A stretch of DNA of 64,000 nucleotides from Phycisphaeraceae bacterium (GTDB lineage: Bacteria > Planctomycetota > Phycisphaerae > Phycisphaerales > UBA1924). The stretch covers positions 124,001-188,000 of the forward strand of contig JACKHC010000001.1 in NCBI GenBank assembly GCA_020639235.1, in the 5' to 3' direction. Made by a program: the position numbers and the translations under genes. Positions 7,394 through 16,308 of this stretch are shown one piece after another (position 1 is the first letter of the stretch; each line of letters starts with the position of its first letter). The notes under the pieces are model-generated. The model saw only the letters and a program-made list of their open reading frames with translations. It was not told the origin of the DNA and did not search any database.

Positions 7394-10300
7394 ATGCCTA
7401 CAGCCAACAAGCCATCCCGCGCGCCCAAAAAAAGCGCTCCCGTTCAGGACAACTCCCACGAGCCCTCCGCGATCCTCCGACTGGCCTGGCTCGCGGCGAT
7501 CTTCGTCTGGGCCATCCTCCTGGCCGCCATGCTCTCATACTCTCCGGCCGACGCGCCCGGCCACGCCGCAGCCCCGATCCGAACCGGCACCTCGGTCTCC
7601 AACTGGATCGGGCCGGTCGGGGCCGCCGCCTCGTACCACATCTTCCTGATGGTCGGCTCCGGCGCGTGGGTCATCGTGCTCGCGGTCGGTGCGCAACTCT
7701 TCGTCGGGCTCCGCGACGGGCGCGTCGCCCAGCCGGCGCTCCGCGCCGCGGGCATCGTGATGCTCGCCCTCTCGCTCTCGGCGTTCCACGCACTGCTCCT
7801 GCCCACCTGGTCGTCCTCCCCGCAAGGGGCGGGCGGGCTCATCGCCATCGTCGCGGTCCATGAACTGGTCGTCCGCTTCGGCTCACTCGGCGCGGGCATG
7901 TGGCTCGCCCTGTTCGCCGTTGTCGGCGCGACCGTCGCCTTCGACCGCTGGCTCATCGTCGCACCCGTGATGATCGCCCACGCGCTGGGCAAGGCAGCGC
8001 ACGGCATCACTCATCTCGGCGGCGTGCTCGCACGCGTCAAGCCCTCGCGCGCCAACGACATCGACGACGACCCCCGCCTCCGCGCGGTCGCGGCCCTCGC
8101 CGGCGCCGCAGCGCGCAACGGAATCAAGAGCCGTAAGAACCGCAAGAAGGCCGAGCGACTCAACGAAGACGCCGGCGAAATCGGCGGCACCGCGACCTTC
8201 GACCCCGACGAGGAACTCGAAGACGAATACGAGGAAGACGAGTACGAAGAGGATGAGTACGAGGACGACGAAGACGAAGACGAAGACGACGCCGAATACG
8301 AGGACGAGTACGACGACGAAGACGGCTACGAAGAGGAAGATGACGACCTCCCCGGCGCACCGCAGGTCTTCGACGCCGACCAACTCCGCGAGAAGATCGC
8401 CAAACTGCCCGTCCACTTCGCCGGCGCGGTGAAGAAGTCCGCCACACAGGAAGACCTCGAGCAACTCCGCGCCCTCCGCAAGAGCGAGGAGGAGGCCGAC
8501 AGGGGGTACACCTTCCCCGGACTCGATCTGCTCGAAGAGCCCGAGGTCAACTTCTCGCAGGAGATGGAGTCGTATGTCCGCGAGCAGGCCGAGGCGCTGG
8601 AGCAGTCGCTCCAGACCTACAACGTCGCTGGCGAGGTCGTGGGAATCGACTCCGGGCCCGTCATCACGCTGTACCAGGTGCGCCTCGCGCCGGGCACCAA
8701 GGTCAACTCCATCACATCCATCAGCTCTGACCTGGCGCGATCGCTCAAGGCGAGCAACATCCGCATCGTCCCCAACACCGAGGGGCTCGACACCGTCGGC
8801 ATCGAGGTGCCCAACCGCAAAAAGGAAAAGGTCCGACTCAAGGAACTGATGACCTCCTCCGCGAAGATCTCCAAGATGAAACTCCCGATGTTCCTTGGCA
8901 AGGACGCGTCGGGCAATCCGCTCATCATCGATCTCGCCGAACTCCCGCACATGCTCATCGCCGGCACCACCGGCTCGGGCAAGTCGGTGTGCATGAACGC
9001 CATCCTCATGGGCTTCCTCTACACACAGAAGCCCTCGGACATGAAACTGGTCCTCGTCGACCCCAAGATGGTCGAACTCTCGCAGTTCCGCGACATCCCC
9101 CACCTCATGTGCCCCGTCGTCACCGAGATGGGCAAGGCCGCGGCCATCCTCGAGTGGGCGGTCACCAAAATGGACGAACGCTACGAACTCCTCGCCGAGG
9201 CGGGCGTACGCGATATCGCCGCCTACAACGGCCTCGGCTGGGAAGAACTCAAGGAGCGCTTCAACCCGCAAACGGAACTCGAAGAGGCGCGCATCCCCCG
9301 CAAACTCCCCTACATGGTCTTCGTGATCGACGAACTCGCCGACATGATGATGACCAACAAGGAAGTCGAGTCCTCCATCGTCCGCATCGCCCAGAAGGCC
9401 CGCGCCGTCGGCATCCACCTGATCCTCGCGACCCAGCGCCCGCAGGCGAATGTCGTGACCGGCCTCATCAAGTCCAACATGCCCGGGCGCGTGTCCTTCA
9501 AGGTCGCCTCGGGCATGGACTCCCGCATCGTGCTCGACCAGAAGGGCGGCGAGGTGCTGCTGGGCATGGGCGACATGCTCATGATCACGCCGCGCTCCAG
9601 CGTCGCCGTCCGCGCCCAGGGTACACTCGTGGACGACATCGAGATCCGGCGCGTCGTGCGCTTCGTCCGCGATGTCTCGGCACCATCTTTCGAACGATCC
9701 CTTATCCAACTCAACGACTCGGGCTTCACCGCGACCATGACCGCCGAGGAGCACGAGGAGAAGATGCGCCAGAGCGCCGAGGAAGACCCGCTCTTCGACC
9801 GCGCCGTCGAGATCGTCCTGGAAACCAAGCGCGGCTCCGTTTCCCTCCTCCAGCGCCGGCTGGCGATCGGGTACACCCGCGCCTCGCGCCTCATCGAGCT
9901 CATGGGCATCGCCGGCATCATCGGCCAGCACAAGGGCACCGTCGCCCGCGAGGTCGCGATGAGCGTCGAGGAATGGAAGGCCATCAAGGACTTGGCCGCG
10001 AAGGAGGCGGGCGAAAGCGACGACTCCTTGTTCGTCGACCGCAAGCCGAGGGTCGAGAGTGGTGCCGCCGCGCCCGCGCTGCCCGCCGCAAGACAACTCG
10101 CGCCGTGGGAGGACGCGCCGACGACATCGCCCTCACCCGCATCGCCCGCCGACGATCTCGACGATGTCCCCGCGATCAACGCGACGGCCTCATCCGCAGC
10201 CGCGTACCACTCCGCGACCTTCGACGACGAGATTGAAGTCGAGGACGAAATCGAAGACGACGCCGAGTTGCTCGACGAAGAAGTGTCCGATGAGGACGAG

Positions 10301-10612
10301 GAAGATGGAGAGGGCGACGCCGAAGACGCCGTCGATGACGAAGACGAAGAAGATGAGTACGAAGTCGAAGACTCAGATGAGGAAGAAGACGAGGATGCCG
10401 ACGCCGAGGATGAGCACGAAGAGGTAGACGACGCCGACGAGGACGACGAGGAAAGCGAGGCCGAGGACTCCGAAGAGGAGGACGAGGAAGAACTCGAGTA
10501 CGAGTATGTCGACGAGGACGGCAACCCCATCCCCGCCGACCAGCTCGACCAGTACGACTTCGGCGATGAGTCCGAGGAAGAAGAGGAAGAGGAAGAAGAG
10601 GAGGTCGTGTAA
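7394..10612 (+). CDS. ftsK: DNA translocase FtsK with acidic linker and acidic C-terminal tail
   Basis: 1072 residues from the ATG at 7394. Four hydrophobic segments (residues about 28-50, 75-100, 112-135, 150-190) anchor it. An acidic linker follows (about residues 268-320, a run of D/E with Tyr). The motor has EYVREQAEALEQSLQTYNVAGEVVG, Walker A GTTGSGKSV (about residue 523), Walker B VFVIDELADMMM, LATQRPQANVVTGLIKSN and LLGMGDML. A gamma/winged-helix domain (EDPLFDRAVEIVLETKRGSVS, then QRRLAIGYTRASRLIE) would read KOPS-like DNA sites. Beyond gamma there is an unusual tail of about 175 residues: a Pro/Ala linker then about 130 residues dominated by Asp and Glu. FtsK pumps DNA at the division septum and activates XerCD; the tail is not part of the usual family. 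The start is followed by no clear Shine-Dalgarno. Confidence 0.95.
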   Translation: MPTANKPSRAPKKSAPVQDNSHEPSAILRLAWLAAIFVWAILLAAMLSYSPADAPGHAAAPIRTGTSVSNWIGPVGAAASYHIFLMVGSGAWVIVLAVGAQLFVGLRDGRVAQPALRAAGIVMLALSLSAFHALLLPTWSSSPQGAGGLIAIVAVHELVVRFGSLGAGMWLALFAVVGATVAFDRWLIVAPVMIAHALGKAAHGITHLGGVLARVKPSRANDIDDDPRLRAVAALAGAAARNGIKSRKNRKKAERLNEDAGEIGGTATFDPDEELEDEYEEDEYEEDEYEDDEDEDEDDAEYEDEYDDEDGYEEEDDDLPGAPQVFDADQLREKIAKLPVHFAGAVKKSATQEDLEQLRALRKSEEEADRGYTFPGLDLLEEPEVNFSQEMESYVREQAEALEQSLQTYNVAGEVVGIDSGPVITLYQVRLAPGTKVNSITSISSDLARSLKASNIRIVPNTEGLDTVGIEVPNRKKEKVRLKELMTSSAKISKMKLPMFLGKDASGNPLIIDLAELPHMLIAGTTGSGKSVCMNAILMGFLYTQKPSDMKLVLVDPKMVELSQFRDIPHLMCPVVTEMGKAAAILEWAVTKMDERYELLAEAGVRDIAAYNGLGWEELKERFNPQTELEEARIPRKLPYMVFVIDELADMMMTNKEVESSIVRIAQKARAVGIHLILATQRPQANVVTGLIKSNMPGRVSFKVASGMDSRIVLDQKGGEVLLGMGDMLMITPRSSVAVRAQGTLVDDIEIRRVVRFVRDVSAPSFERSLIQLNDSGFTATMTAEEHEEKMRQSAEEDPLFDRAVEIVLETKRGSVSLLQRRLAIGYTRASRLIELMGIAGIIGQHKGTVAREVAMSVEEWKAIKDLAAKEAGESDDSLFVDRKPRVESGAAAPALPAARQLAPWEDAPTTSPSPASPADDLDDVPAINATASSAAAYHSATFDDEIEVEDEIEDDAELLDEEVSDEDEEDGEGDAEDAVDDEDEEDEYEVEDSDEEEDEDADAEDEHEEVDDADEDDEESEAEDSEEEDEEELEYEYVDEDGNPIPADQLDQYDFGDESEEEEEEEEEEVV

Positions 10613-10652
10613 AGCGGCCTCTGATCGACAACCACAACACAGTCACTCCAAG

Positions 10653-10694
10653 CCGGGCACCGCCAAACTTTTTTCATGGTTGGGGTTATCCCGG
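10653..10694 (+). other. Imperfect hairpin in the ftsK/beta-helix gap
   Basis: CCGGG, ACC and CCAA on the left pair with TTGG, GGT and CCCGG on the right around a loop holding TTTTTT. It could be part of an ftsK terminator or a leader structure, and its role is not settled. Confidence 0.25.
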
Positions 10695-10823
10695 TTCTCC
10701 ATCCCCTTACGAACGCCCACCCAATAAGACATTCATCGAAACTTGTCGTCGTCAATCTCTGGCTTCTCCTGCCCTCACCGACGCACTGCTCTTATGGCAC
10801 CACGCCACAAGGAGTCTGTACAC

Positions 10824-12011
10824 ATGCGTCGCCCTCTAGCAGCCCTCGCCGTCATTGTCCCCTGCCTCGCCATCGCCGCTGTCTCGATCGCCGGCAATCT
10901 CAACCCGCCCGCGGGGGTAATTGCACCCACGATGAAGCCGCTCAACGATGTCGAGCCGCGAGTCGCGATCAATGCAACAAATACTCCGGGCGACAGCGAC
11001 AGCGTCTTCAAAATCAGCACCCCCGGCTCGTACTACCTGACCGCCGGGTTCACGGTCCCTCCCACGATGGCCGGCATCGAGATCGCTTCCAGCCATGTCA
11101 CGATCGATCTCAACGGCTGCACCATCACCGGAATCACCACGCTCGCGGCAGTGCAGGTCTCCCTCGCCGGTCGGAAGAACATCACCATCCGCAACGGTCA
11201 CATCGGTCTCTGCGGCGAGGGCATCGACCTCACTTCCGACGACGGCGGCACAATCACCGCCGGGGGAACGATCGAGAATATCGATGTCACCGGTACCAGC
11301 GGAGTCGGTATCACCGCCGGTGATACATTCAACATCCGCGGATGCACAATGGCAGACAACGCCTCGGCCGGCCTGCTCTGCGCAGACTCGTGTGTCATCA
11401 CCGAGTGCGTCGCGCGCAATAACAGCGGCGCTGGATTCTCCACCGGCGCGGATTGCGTCCTCTCTCGATGTGTCTCGTCGCTAAACACGCTCTACGGCTT
11501 CCAACTGCCCAGCGGGGTCATCGCCGATCACTGTGAAGCGTCAAGCAACACGAGCATCGGTTTTCTTGCGACGACCAACTGCTCGCTGAGTCAGTGCTCA
11601 GCGATCTCCAACACCAACATCGGAATCAGCGCGGCCAACAACGCAAGGGTCACCGACTGTCTGGCGTCCTTCAACCAATCCGATGGAATCCTGGTGTCCC
11701 AGAACTGCCTCGTGAGCCGGAATCTCTGTTATCTCAATGGATTTAGTGGCACCGGTGCCGGCATCCGAGTCATCGGCGACGACTGCCGAGTCGAGGACAA
11801 CAACTGCACGAAGAACGATTGGGGCGTTAATGTGACCTCCTCGGGCAACTTCATCATCCGCAATATCTGCTCGGGCAACACCACCAACTGGGAGATCGTC
11901 GCGGGCAACCGATGCCTCGTCGTGCTCTCCTCCAGCGGCGGGGCGATCAGCGGCAACGCGGGCGGCGCCTCACCCGGCTCCGTGGACCCCAACGCCAACT
12001 TCACGCAATAA
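10824..12011 (+). CDS. Secreted right-handed beta-helix protein
   Basis: 395 residues from the ATG at 10824, preceded by AAGGAG at 10808-10813. Signal peptide then a conserved header shared with two other genes of this window: AGNLNPPAGVIAPTMKPLN, DVEPR, PGDSDSVFKI.TPGSYYLT. The body is a ladder of 22-24-residue turns with alternating Cys/Asn/Gly (for example NIRGCTMADNASAGLLCADSC, then CVARNNSGAGFSTGADC), the look of a parallel beta-helix (Beta_helix/NosD-type). Many cysteines and asparagines suggest an extracellular surface or carbohydrate-related protein, but no enzyme active site can be named. It sits alone on the plus strand, opposite the gene at 12034. Confidence 0.7.
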   Translation: MRRPLAALAVIVPCLAIAAVSIAGNLNPPAGVIAPTMKPLNDVEPRVAINATNTPGDSDSVFKISTPGSYYLTAGFTVPPTMAGIEIASSHVTIDLNGCTITGITTLAAVQVSLAGRKNITIRNGHIGLCGEGIDLTSDDGGTITAGGTIENIDVTGTSGVGITAGDTFNIRGCTMADNASAGLLCADSCVITECVARNNSGAGFSTGADCVLSRCVSSLNTLYGFQLPSGVIADHCEASSNTSIGFLATTNCSLSQCSAISNTNIGISAANNARVTDCLASFNQSDGILVSQNCLVSRNLCYLNGFSGTGAGIRVIGDDCRVEDNNCTKNDWGVNVTSSGNFIIRNICSGNTTNWEIVAGNRCLVVLSSSGGAISGNAGGASPGSVDPNANFTQ

Positions 12012-12033
12012 AACAGCCCGCACAGGTGCTTAT

Positions 12034-12690
12034 CTATCGACCAACCAGCGCCCGCCACACATCGCCGAGCCCGATCGAGTCCACGCTCGCGTCCGCCTGC
12101 TTGATCTCAGCCTCGAAGTCCTTAAGCGTTACCGGCGGCGCGATCTCGCCCGCCTCCGTGTCGTCAGCGCGCACCAGCCCGAGCGAGCCGTTGCCCGACG
12201 CCGTCACCACCCAACGCCCCTCGCCCAGCGCACGGTACACCGCCTTGCCGTGCTCGGCGCCAGCGCAGTCCCAGTCCACATCGTCGTAAACCGGGTCGAT
12301 CACCAACGCCTGACTCGGCGGCGTCTGCGCATCGAACACGCGCCGAATCCACAGACGACTGTCCACCACCACGTAGTCGACATAAATCTCGCGCGACGGG
12401 TCGTAGGGCGTCGCGATCTCCTTGAGCACGCCCGACGCATCGCGCACGCGTACCGAGAGTTTCTGGTCCCTGACAACGAGTTCCGTCACGACCGTCTTGC
12501 GCACCGCGTCGTTGTACCGGTCGCGCAGCGACGCGTACTCGAGCGAGAGATCCTCCAGCCGCTGGCGATACACCGTGGCCGAAATCTCGGCCCGCATGAA
12601 CCGATACCCCATCACGCCTCCCACGCCCGCCAGCACGACCAAGGCGCTGGTGGTGGCGAGTCTCGAGATGGACATCGACTTGCGCGACAT
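12034..12690 (-). CDS. Hypothetical membrane-anchored protein
   Basis: 218 residues from the ATG at 12690, with GAAGGAG about 9 nt upstream; an upstream start at 12852 is unsupported and would lie in a repeat. A single membrane segment (residues about 10-28) is followed by a coiled-coil-like stretch QRLEDLSLEYASLRDRYNDAV and a beta-rich domain (VVTELVVRDQKLSVRVRDASG, IYVDYVVVDSRLWIRRVFDA). The C-terminal 40 residues are helical. I recognise no family. Tail-to-tail with the beta-helix gene, 22 nt apart. Confidence 0.6.
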   Translation of the reverse strand: MSRKSMSISRLATTSALVVLAGVGGVMGYRFMRAEISATVYRQRLEDLSLEYASLRDRYNDAVRKTVVTELVVRDQKLSVRVRDASGVLKEIATPYDPSREIYVDYVVVDSRLWIRRVFDAQTPPSQALVIDPVYDDVDWDCAGAEHGKAVYRALGEGRWVVTASGNGSLGLVRADDTEAGEIAPPVTLKDFEAEIKQADASVDSIGLGDVWRALVGR

Positions 12691-12820
12691 GACCTTGGTC
12701 TCCTTCAACAACCCTACATCGGCCCATTCGCCGAGCCGCCCTGAACCGTAGGCCGGGATGTGCCACCCGAGGAATGTCGTACGGACCCTGTGCGGTCTGG
12801 CGCGATTATGGAACCCCGTG

Positions 12821-12891
12821 AGGCGAGCGGCATGACGCGAGCCGATCTCCATCCACTCAACTCGCGTCGAGCGCAGCGAGATCGCGAACCC
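12821..12891. repeat. Dispersed palindromic repeat R2, copy 1
   Basis: Just beyond the SDR stop codon (minus strand). It shares AGGCGAGCGGC..G and the AACTCGC block with copy 3, and TGACGCGAGCCG plus AACTCGCGTCGAG with copy 2. Arms GACGCGAG (12834-12841) and CTCGCGTC (12861-12868) form an 8-bp hairpin. Confidence 0.6.
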
Positions 12892-13692
12892 CTACGGGTA
12901 TTCCTGCCGCGTCGGGCGGATCATCACATCGTTGATCTCGACATGCGCCGGCTGACTCGTCATGAAGCACACCAATCGGGCGATGTCATCGGGTTCGAGG
13001 ACCGGCGCGATGGACTCCATTAGCGCGCCGAACTTCTCCGGGTCATAGCCCGCCGCCTCTTGGAACTCCGACCGCACGATCGCCGGGCAGATCAGCGACA
13101 CCCGGATGCCCTTGGGCGCCAGCTCCCGACGGACCGCCTCCGCGATCGCCCCGATCGCGAACTTCGACCCGCCATACATCGATGAGAAGGGTGAGATGTT
13201 CTTGCCCACGCTCGACCCCAGCACGAGGATGTCCCGCGCCCTCTTGGGATAGTCATTCGATCGCTCGGCGTCGTCGCGCATCCGCTGGCCAGCCGCCCGG
13301 ATCAGCCGCGACGCACCCACCACATTGAGAGTGTACATCCGCTCCCACTCGCCCTCATCGGATGTCAGCGGCGATCCCGCCAGCCCGCGACCCGCGTTGA
13401 CCAGCACCAGGTCCGCCTCGCGCCCGAACTCGGACGAAGCGACATCGAGAATCGTCTCGATCACACCCGAGTCCGTCGCGTCCCCGGCGACAACCACCCC
13501 GCGGCCCGCCCCATCCCCCAACGAAGCAATCTGCGCGACCAGGTCGTCAAGCCGCTCCTTCCGCCGCGCATTAACGACGACCGATGCACCGTGCCGCGCC
13601 AACTCCAGCGCGCAGGCACGACCGATCCCCGCCGAAGCGCCCGTGATGATCGCCACCCTTCCCGATAAACCGCCCGCTGCTGATGTGCTCAT
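12892..13692 (-). CDS. Short-chain dehydrogenase/reductase (SDR)
   Basis: 266 residues. Classical SDR motifs: cofactor loop TGASAGIG (residues 17-24), NAG (99-101), catalytic Ser (LGSS, about 160), and YGGSK with Tyr173 and Lys177. NARRKERL after beta2 with basic residues suggests NADP(H) rather than NAD(H). Substrate is unknown; these enzymes oxidise or reduce alcohols, ketones or sugars. A TACGCT box sits 7 nt before the ATG, consistent with a leaderless message. It is separated from lexA by 30 nt (13693-13721); both are on the minus strand. Confidence 0.85.
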   Translation of the reverse strand: MSTSAAGGLSGRVAIITGASAGIGRACALELARHGASVVVNARRKERLDDLVAQIASLGDGAGRGVVVAGDATDSGVIETILDVASSEFGREADLVLVNAGRGLAGSPLTSDEGEWERMYTLNVVGASRLIRAAGQRMRDDAERSNDYPKRARDILVLGSSVGKNISPFSSMYGGSKFAIGAIAEAVRRELAPKGIRVSLICPAIVRSEFQEAAGYDPEKFGALMESIAPVLEPDDIARLVCFMTSQPAHVEINDVMIRPTRQEYP

Positions 13693-13699
13693 TCAGGTA

Positions 13700-13705
13700 A
13701 GCGTA
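13700..13705 (-). promoter_or_regulatory. Putative -10 box (TACGCT) of the SDR gene, leaderless
   Basis: TACGCT on the minus strand ends 7 nt before the ATG at 13692; there is no Shine-Dalgarno. It lies just after the lexA stop. Confidence 0.4.
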
Positions 13706-13721
13706 GCGGACGGGCGTAGGG

Positions 13722-14336
13722 TCAATAGCGCCGGAGCACGCCGATCACCACGCCCTGGACCTTGCAGTCCTTGACGATGATGGGCTGGAAATCGGGGTTG
13801 GCCGGCTGGAGACGGATCTGGTTGCCCTCTTTGAAGTAGGTCTTGAGGGTAGTCTCGCCGTTGGGCAAGAGCGCCACGACGCGCTCGCCGTTACGGGCGG
13901 TCTCGCGCCGCTCGACGATCACGTAGTCGCCCGAGAGGATGCCCTCGTCGCGCATCGACTCGCCCTCCACGCGGAGCGCAAAGGTCGCGTTGACCTGCCC
14001 GATCCGCGGGCCGAGCAGCCCGGTGACATCCAGCTCATCGTCATCGGCGAACTTCTCAATGGGCATGCCCGCGGCGATTCGGCCCACCAGCGGGAAGCGC
14101 AGGGGCTGCTCCTCGTCGGGGAGGGCGACACCGTCAGTGATTGATAAAGAGCGCGCCTTGTTGGCCTCGCGCGTCAGGGCGCCCTTCTTGATGAGCGCCT
14201 CGACGTGCTCGAAGACCGTGACCTTGGACACGCCGAGCTCGTCGGCGAGCTCCTGCATGGTGGGGGAATAGCCAGAGCGGACCCGCGAGTCGCGGATGAG
14301 CTTGAGAATCTTGAGCTGCTTGGGTGTGAGATTCAT
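13722..14336 (-). CDS. lexA: LexA repressor, SOS regulator
   Basis: 204 residues. N-terminal winged helix (MNLTPKQLKILKLIRDSRVRSGYSPTMQELADELGVSKVTVFEH) with the typical SPTMQELADELG recognition helix. C-terminal S24-type autoprotease: cleavage site Ala89-Gly90 in RIAAGMP, nucleophile Ser127 (EGESMRDEG), general base Lys165 (TTLKTYF). It would repress SOS genes and self-cleave when RecA is active. The start has a good Shine-Dalgarno (AGGGAGG, about 8 nt upstream). An upstream ORF overlaps the first 203 nt; see that entry. Its own operator was not identifiable. Confidence 0.93.
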   Translation of the reverse strand: MNLTPKQLKILKLIRDSRVRSGYSPTMQELADELGVSKVTVFEHVEALIKKGALTREANKARSLSITDGVALPDEEQPLRFPLVGRIAAGMPIEKFADDDELDVTGLLGPRIGQVNATFALRVEGESMRDEGILSGDYVIVERRETARNGERVVALLPNGETTLKTYFKEGNQIRLQPANPDFQPIIVKDCKVQGVVIGVLRRY

Positions 14337-14736
14337 GGTTCAAATCCTCCCTGTGAAGTTCCGTCCGGCGTCGCCCGGCGACCGCCGACGACGCGATGGG
14401 TTCGAGTGTGGACGGGCGCGACAGCGCCCGGATGAGCGACATTGACTCGCAGACAACCGACTGCTGCACCTCGATGAGGCGCTCGGCGGCCAGCCGAATC
14501 CCGGCCCGAAGCGCCCCCGGTGAGAGCGACACCGCGTCGCCCGCTTGCTCCGATCGATTTTCGCGCCGCTTCTCCGCACGAGCGCGACGACTCGCGAGGA
14601 TGCCGACCGCCGTCCCGCCATCCTCGTCCGACGAAAGCCCGGTCTCGCCTGATCGGACGAGCCGCCCCGTGCTCTCGTTGATGTCGAAGGTCGAAACAAA
14701 GTCGCCGCCCGGCCCGAGCTTGATGAGAGGGTCCAT
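14134..14736 (-). CDS. Hypothetical ORF upstream of and overlapping lexA
   Basis: The frame from the ATG at 14736 (GGAAGGGTGG about 7 nt upstream) stays open to 14134, giving 200 codons that overlap lexA by 203 nt in another frame. The first 135 codons, outside lexA, show ordinary GC-rich codon choice (MDPLIKLGPGGDF, then a basic patch ASRRARAEKRRENRSEQ, then GIRLAAERLIEVQQSVVCESMSLIRAL). The overlapping tail is probably a lexA shadow read. No family recognised. It could be a real short gene ending by frameshift, or a gene whose stop was lost. Confidence 0.4.
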   Translation of the reverse strand: MDPLIKLGPGGDFVSTFDINESTGRLVRSGETGLSSDEDGGTAVGILASRRARAEKRRENRSEQAGDAVSLSPGALRAGIRLAAERLIEVQQSVVCESMSLIRALSRPSTLEPIASSAVAGRRRTELHREDLNHESHTQAAQDSQAHPRLAGPLWLFPHHAGARRRARRVQGHGLRARRGAHQEGRPDARGQQGALFINH

Positions 14737-15031
14737 CCGTTGACCACCCTTCCGATCCGGCGCTCGACGCGCAAACCCCTGCGCATGCAAGCGATACTGC
14801 CAAGTGTCCGCGCGTTTCCAACGCCGGGTCCATGTCGCGCTCCGCCGAAGTTCTTGTCGCCGCTCCGCAGCGTGTCATTGTCCGTGGGCCACCAGCCCGT
14901 TTGGGATACGATACCCGATCATCGACCACACGGCAAGAAAAACTTTCGGAGTTCGTTAGGACATCCAAAAACCGCCCCCACGGACGTGGGATCGACCCTC
15001 CCGCCCCCCGTCGCCCTCCATATGGATGATC

Positions 15032-16219
15032 TCAACGCGCCCGGACGAGGCGGCTGCCCTGGCGAGAAACGAGCTTTTTCATCTCCAGAATCGTCGCGTC
15101 AGCCAACACACGCCCCGCGTCGAGCCCCGTCACCCGCGTCAGTTCGTCCATCGTCGCGGGCGACTCCAGCGCCTCCCACAGCCGCCGCTGATCCGCACTG
15201 AGCGACCCCAGCGCCGCTTCAACCCCGGGGGACGGCGCCGCCGGCACCGATGGCACCGCGGCGCGCCCGGGCTCGGACGCACGGCTCGGCGCCGCAACGC
15301 TCTGCGCGAACTGACCCCGCGCCGGCTCGCGCAGAATCTCCAGCACATCCGATGCGCTCGTCACCAGCGCCGCAGCCCCGTCACGGATGAGTTGGTTCGA
15401 CCCGACCGAAGCCGAAGAGTCCACGCGACCGGGCACCGCCATCACCTCGCGCCCGTGCGCCTCGCCCGCCTGCTTCGCCGTGATCAGCGCGCCAGAACCC
15501 TGCGGCGCTTCGATCACAACCACGCCCAACGACATCCCCGAAATAATCCGGTTCCGCGCCGGGAAGTTCTCCGGTGTCGGCGGCGTCGCCATCGGCAACT
15601 CGCTCACCACCGCACCGCCCGACGCCACGATCTCCTCGAATAACGCCGCATTCTCCGGCGGATACGCACGGCTCAAACCGCACCCCGATACCACAATCGT
15701 CCGCCCCCCCACGCGCACCGCCGATCGGTGCGCCGCCGTATCGATCCCTCGCGCCCCGCCCGAGACGACGGTCAGCCCGGCCTGCGCCAGGGCGCTCGAG
15801 AATCGCTCGGCCTGCTCGACGCCGTAGGGCGTGCAACGGCGCGAGCCGACCATCGCCACGCGGTAGCGCATCGATGCGCCGTCCATCGCGCCCCGTACCC
15901 ACAAGACAAGCGGAGCATCCTCGATCGGCGCGAGCAGTTCCGGGTACGCCGGGTCGCCCCACCCGATGACCCGTGCACCGCCGTCCAGCGTGCGCGCCAG
16001 TTCGTCGTGCGCCAACGCATTTGTCGTCGCAATCCCCCGCACGATCTTCTCAGCCGTGTGCCGCGCGATACCCCGCACCTGCACCAGATCGGCCGCCGAT
16101 GCGCCAAGCACGCCCTCCGCCGAGCCGAACGCATCGATGAGGCGACGCCCCAGCACCGGGCCGACGCCCGGCGTAAGAGCCAGACGGAGCATCGGGATGG
16201 CATGTTCGGGGTCGGACAT
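15032..16219 (-). CDS. dprA: DNA-processing protein DprA (Smf)
   Basis: 395 residues from the ATG at 16219; the long frame continues upstream into the glutamate dehydrogenase region but no start there is plausible. An N-terminal helix-hairpin-helix/SAM-like region (ALTPGVGPVLGRRLIDAFGSAEGVL) is followed by the Rossmann-like DprA core: RVAMVGSRRCTPYGVEQAERF, VSGGARGIDTAAHRSA, PPENAALFEEI, FPARNRIISGMS, EAPQGSGALITAKQAGEAHGREVMAVPG. The C-terminal winged helix (LTRVTGLDAGRVLADATILEM) is present. It loads RecA onto incoming single strands during transformation. A TATCCT box sits 9 nt before the start. Confidence 0.93.
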   Translation of the reverse strand: MSDPEHAIPMLRLALTPGVGPVLGRRLIDAFGSAEGVLGASAADLVQVRGIARHTAEKIVRGIATTNALAHDELARTLDGGARVIGWGDPAYPELLAPIEDAPLVLWVRGAMDGASMRYRVAMVGSRRCTPYGVEQAERFSSALAQAGLTVVSGGARGIDTAAHRSAVRVGGRTIVVSGCGLSRAYPPENAALFEEIVASGGAVVSELPMATPPTPENFPARNRIISGMSLGVVVIEAPQGSGALITAKQAGEAHGREVMAVPGRVDSSASVGSNQLIRDGAAALVTSASDVLEILREPARGQFAQSVAAPSRASEPGRAAVPSVPAAPSPGVEAALGSLSADQRRLWEALESPATMDELTRVTGLDAGRVLADATILEMKKLVSRQGSRLVRAR

Positions 16220-16228
16220 AGACCCGAT

Positions 16229-16234
16229 AGGATA
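16229..16234 (-). promoter_or_regulatory. Putative -10 box (TATCCT) of dprA, near-leaderless
   Basis: TATCCT on the minus strand ends 9 nt before the dprA ATG at 16219, so the leader would be only about 2-3 nt. Confidence 0.35.
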
Positions 16235-16256
16235 CCAAACAACAAACGCCCGTCCA

Positions 16257-16283
16257 ACAAAAAACCCGCGGCGTACCGCGGGC
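16257..16283 (-). terminator. Rho-independent terminator of glutamate dehydrogenase
   Basis: Stem CCCGCGG/CCGCGGG with loop CGTA (16265-16282) followed on the minus strand by TTTTTTGTT. It is 26 nt past the gdh stop at 16309. Confidence 0.8.
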
Positions 16284-16308
16284 TCTGAGGGTCGATTGTG
16301 TCGGTCGA

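Noticed and set aside
7883..10096. Long antisense frame (737 codons) over ftsK
   Set aside because: A shadow of the GC-rich FtsK frame; composition is low-complexity and no family pattern shows.
9310..10755. Serine-rich antisense frame
   Set aside because: Antisense of the acidic codons of the FtsK tail, so poly-Ser is expected.
14737..15031. LexA operator upstream of lexA
   Set aside because: GGGATACGATACCC near 14900 is a direct repeat of GATAC rather than a clear palindrome; no accepted planctomycete LexA box was recognised.
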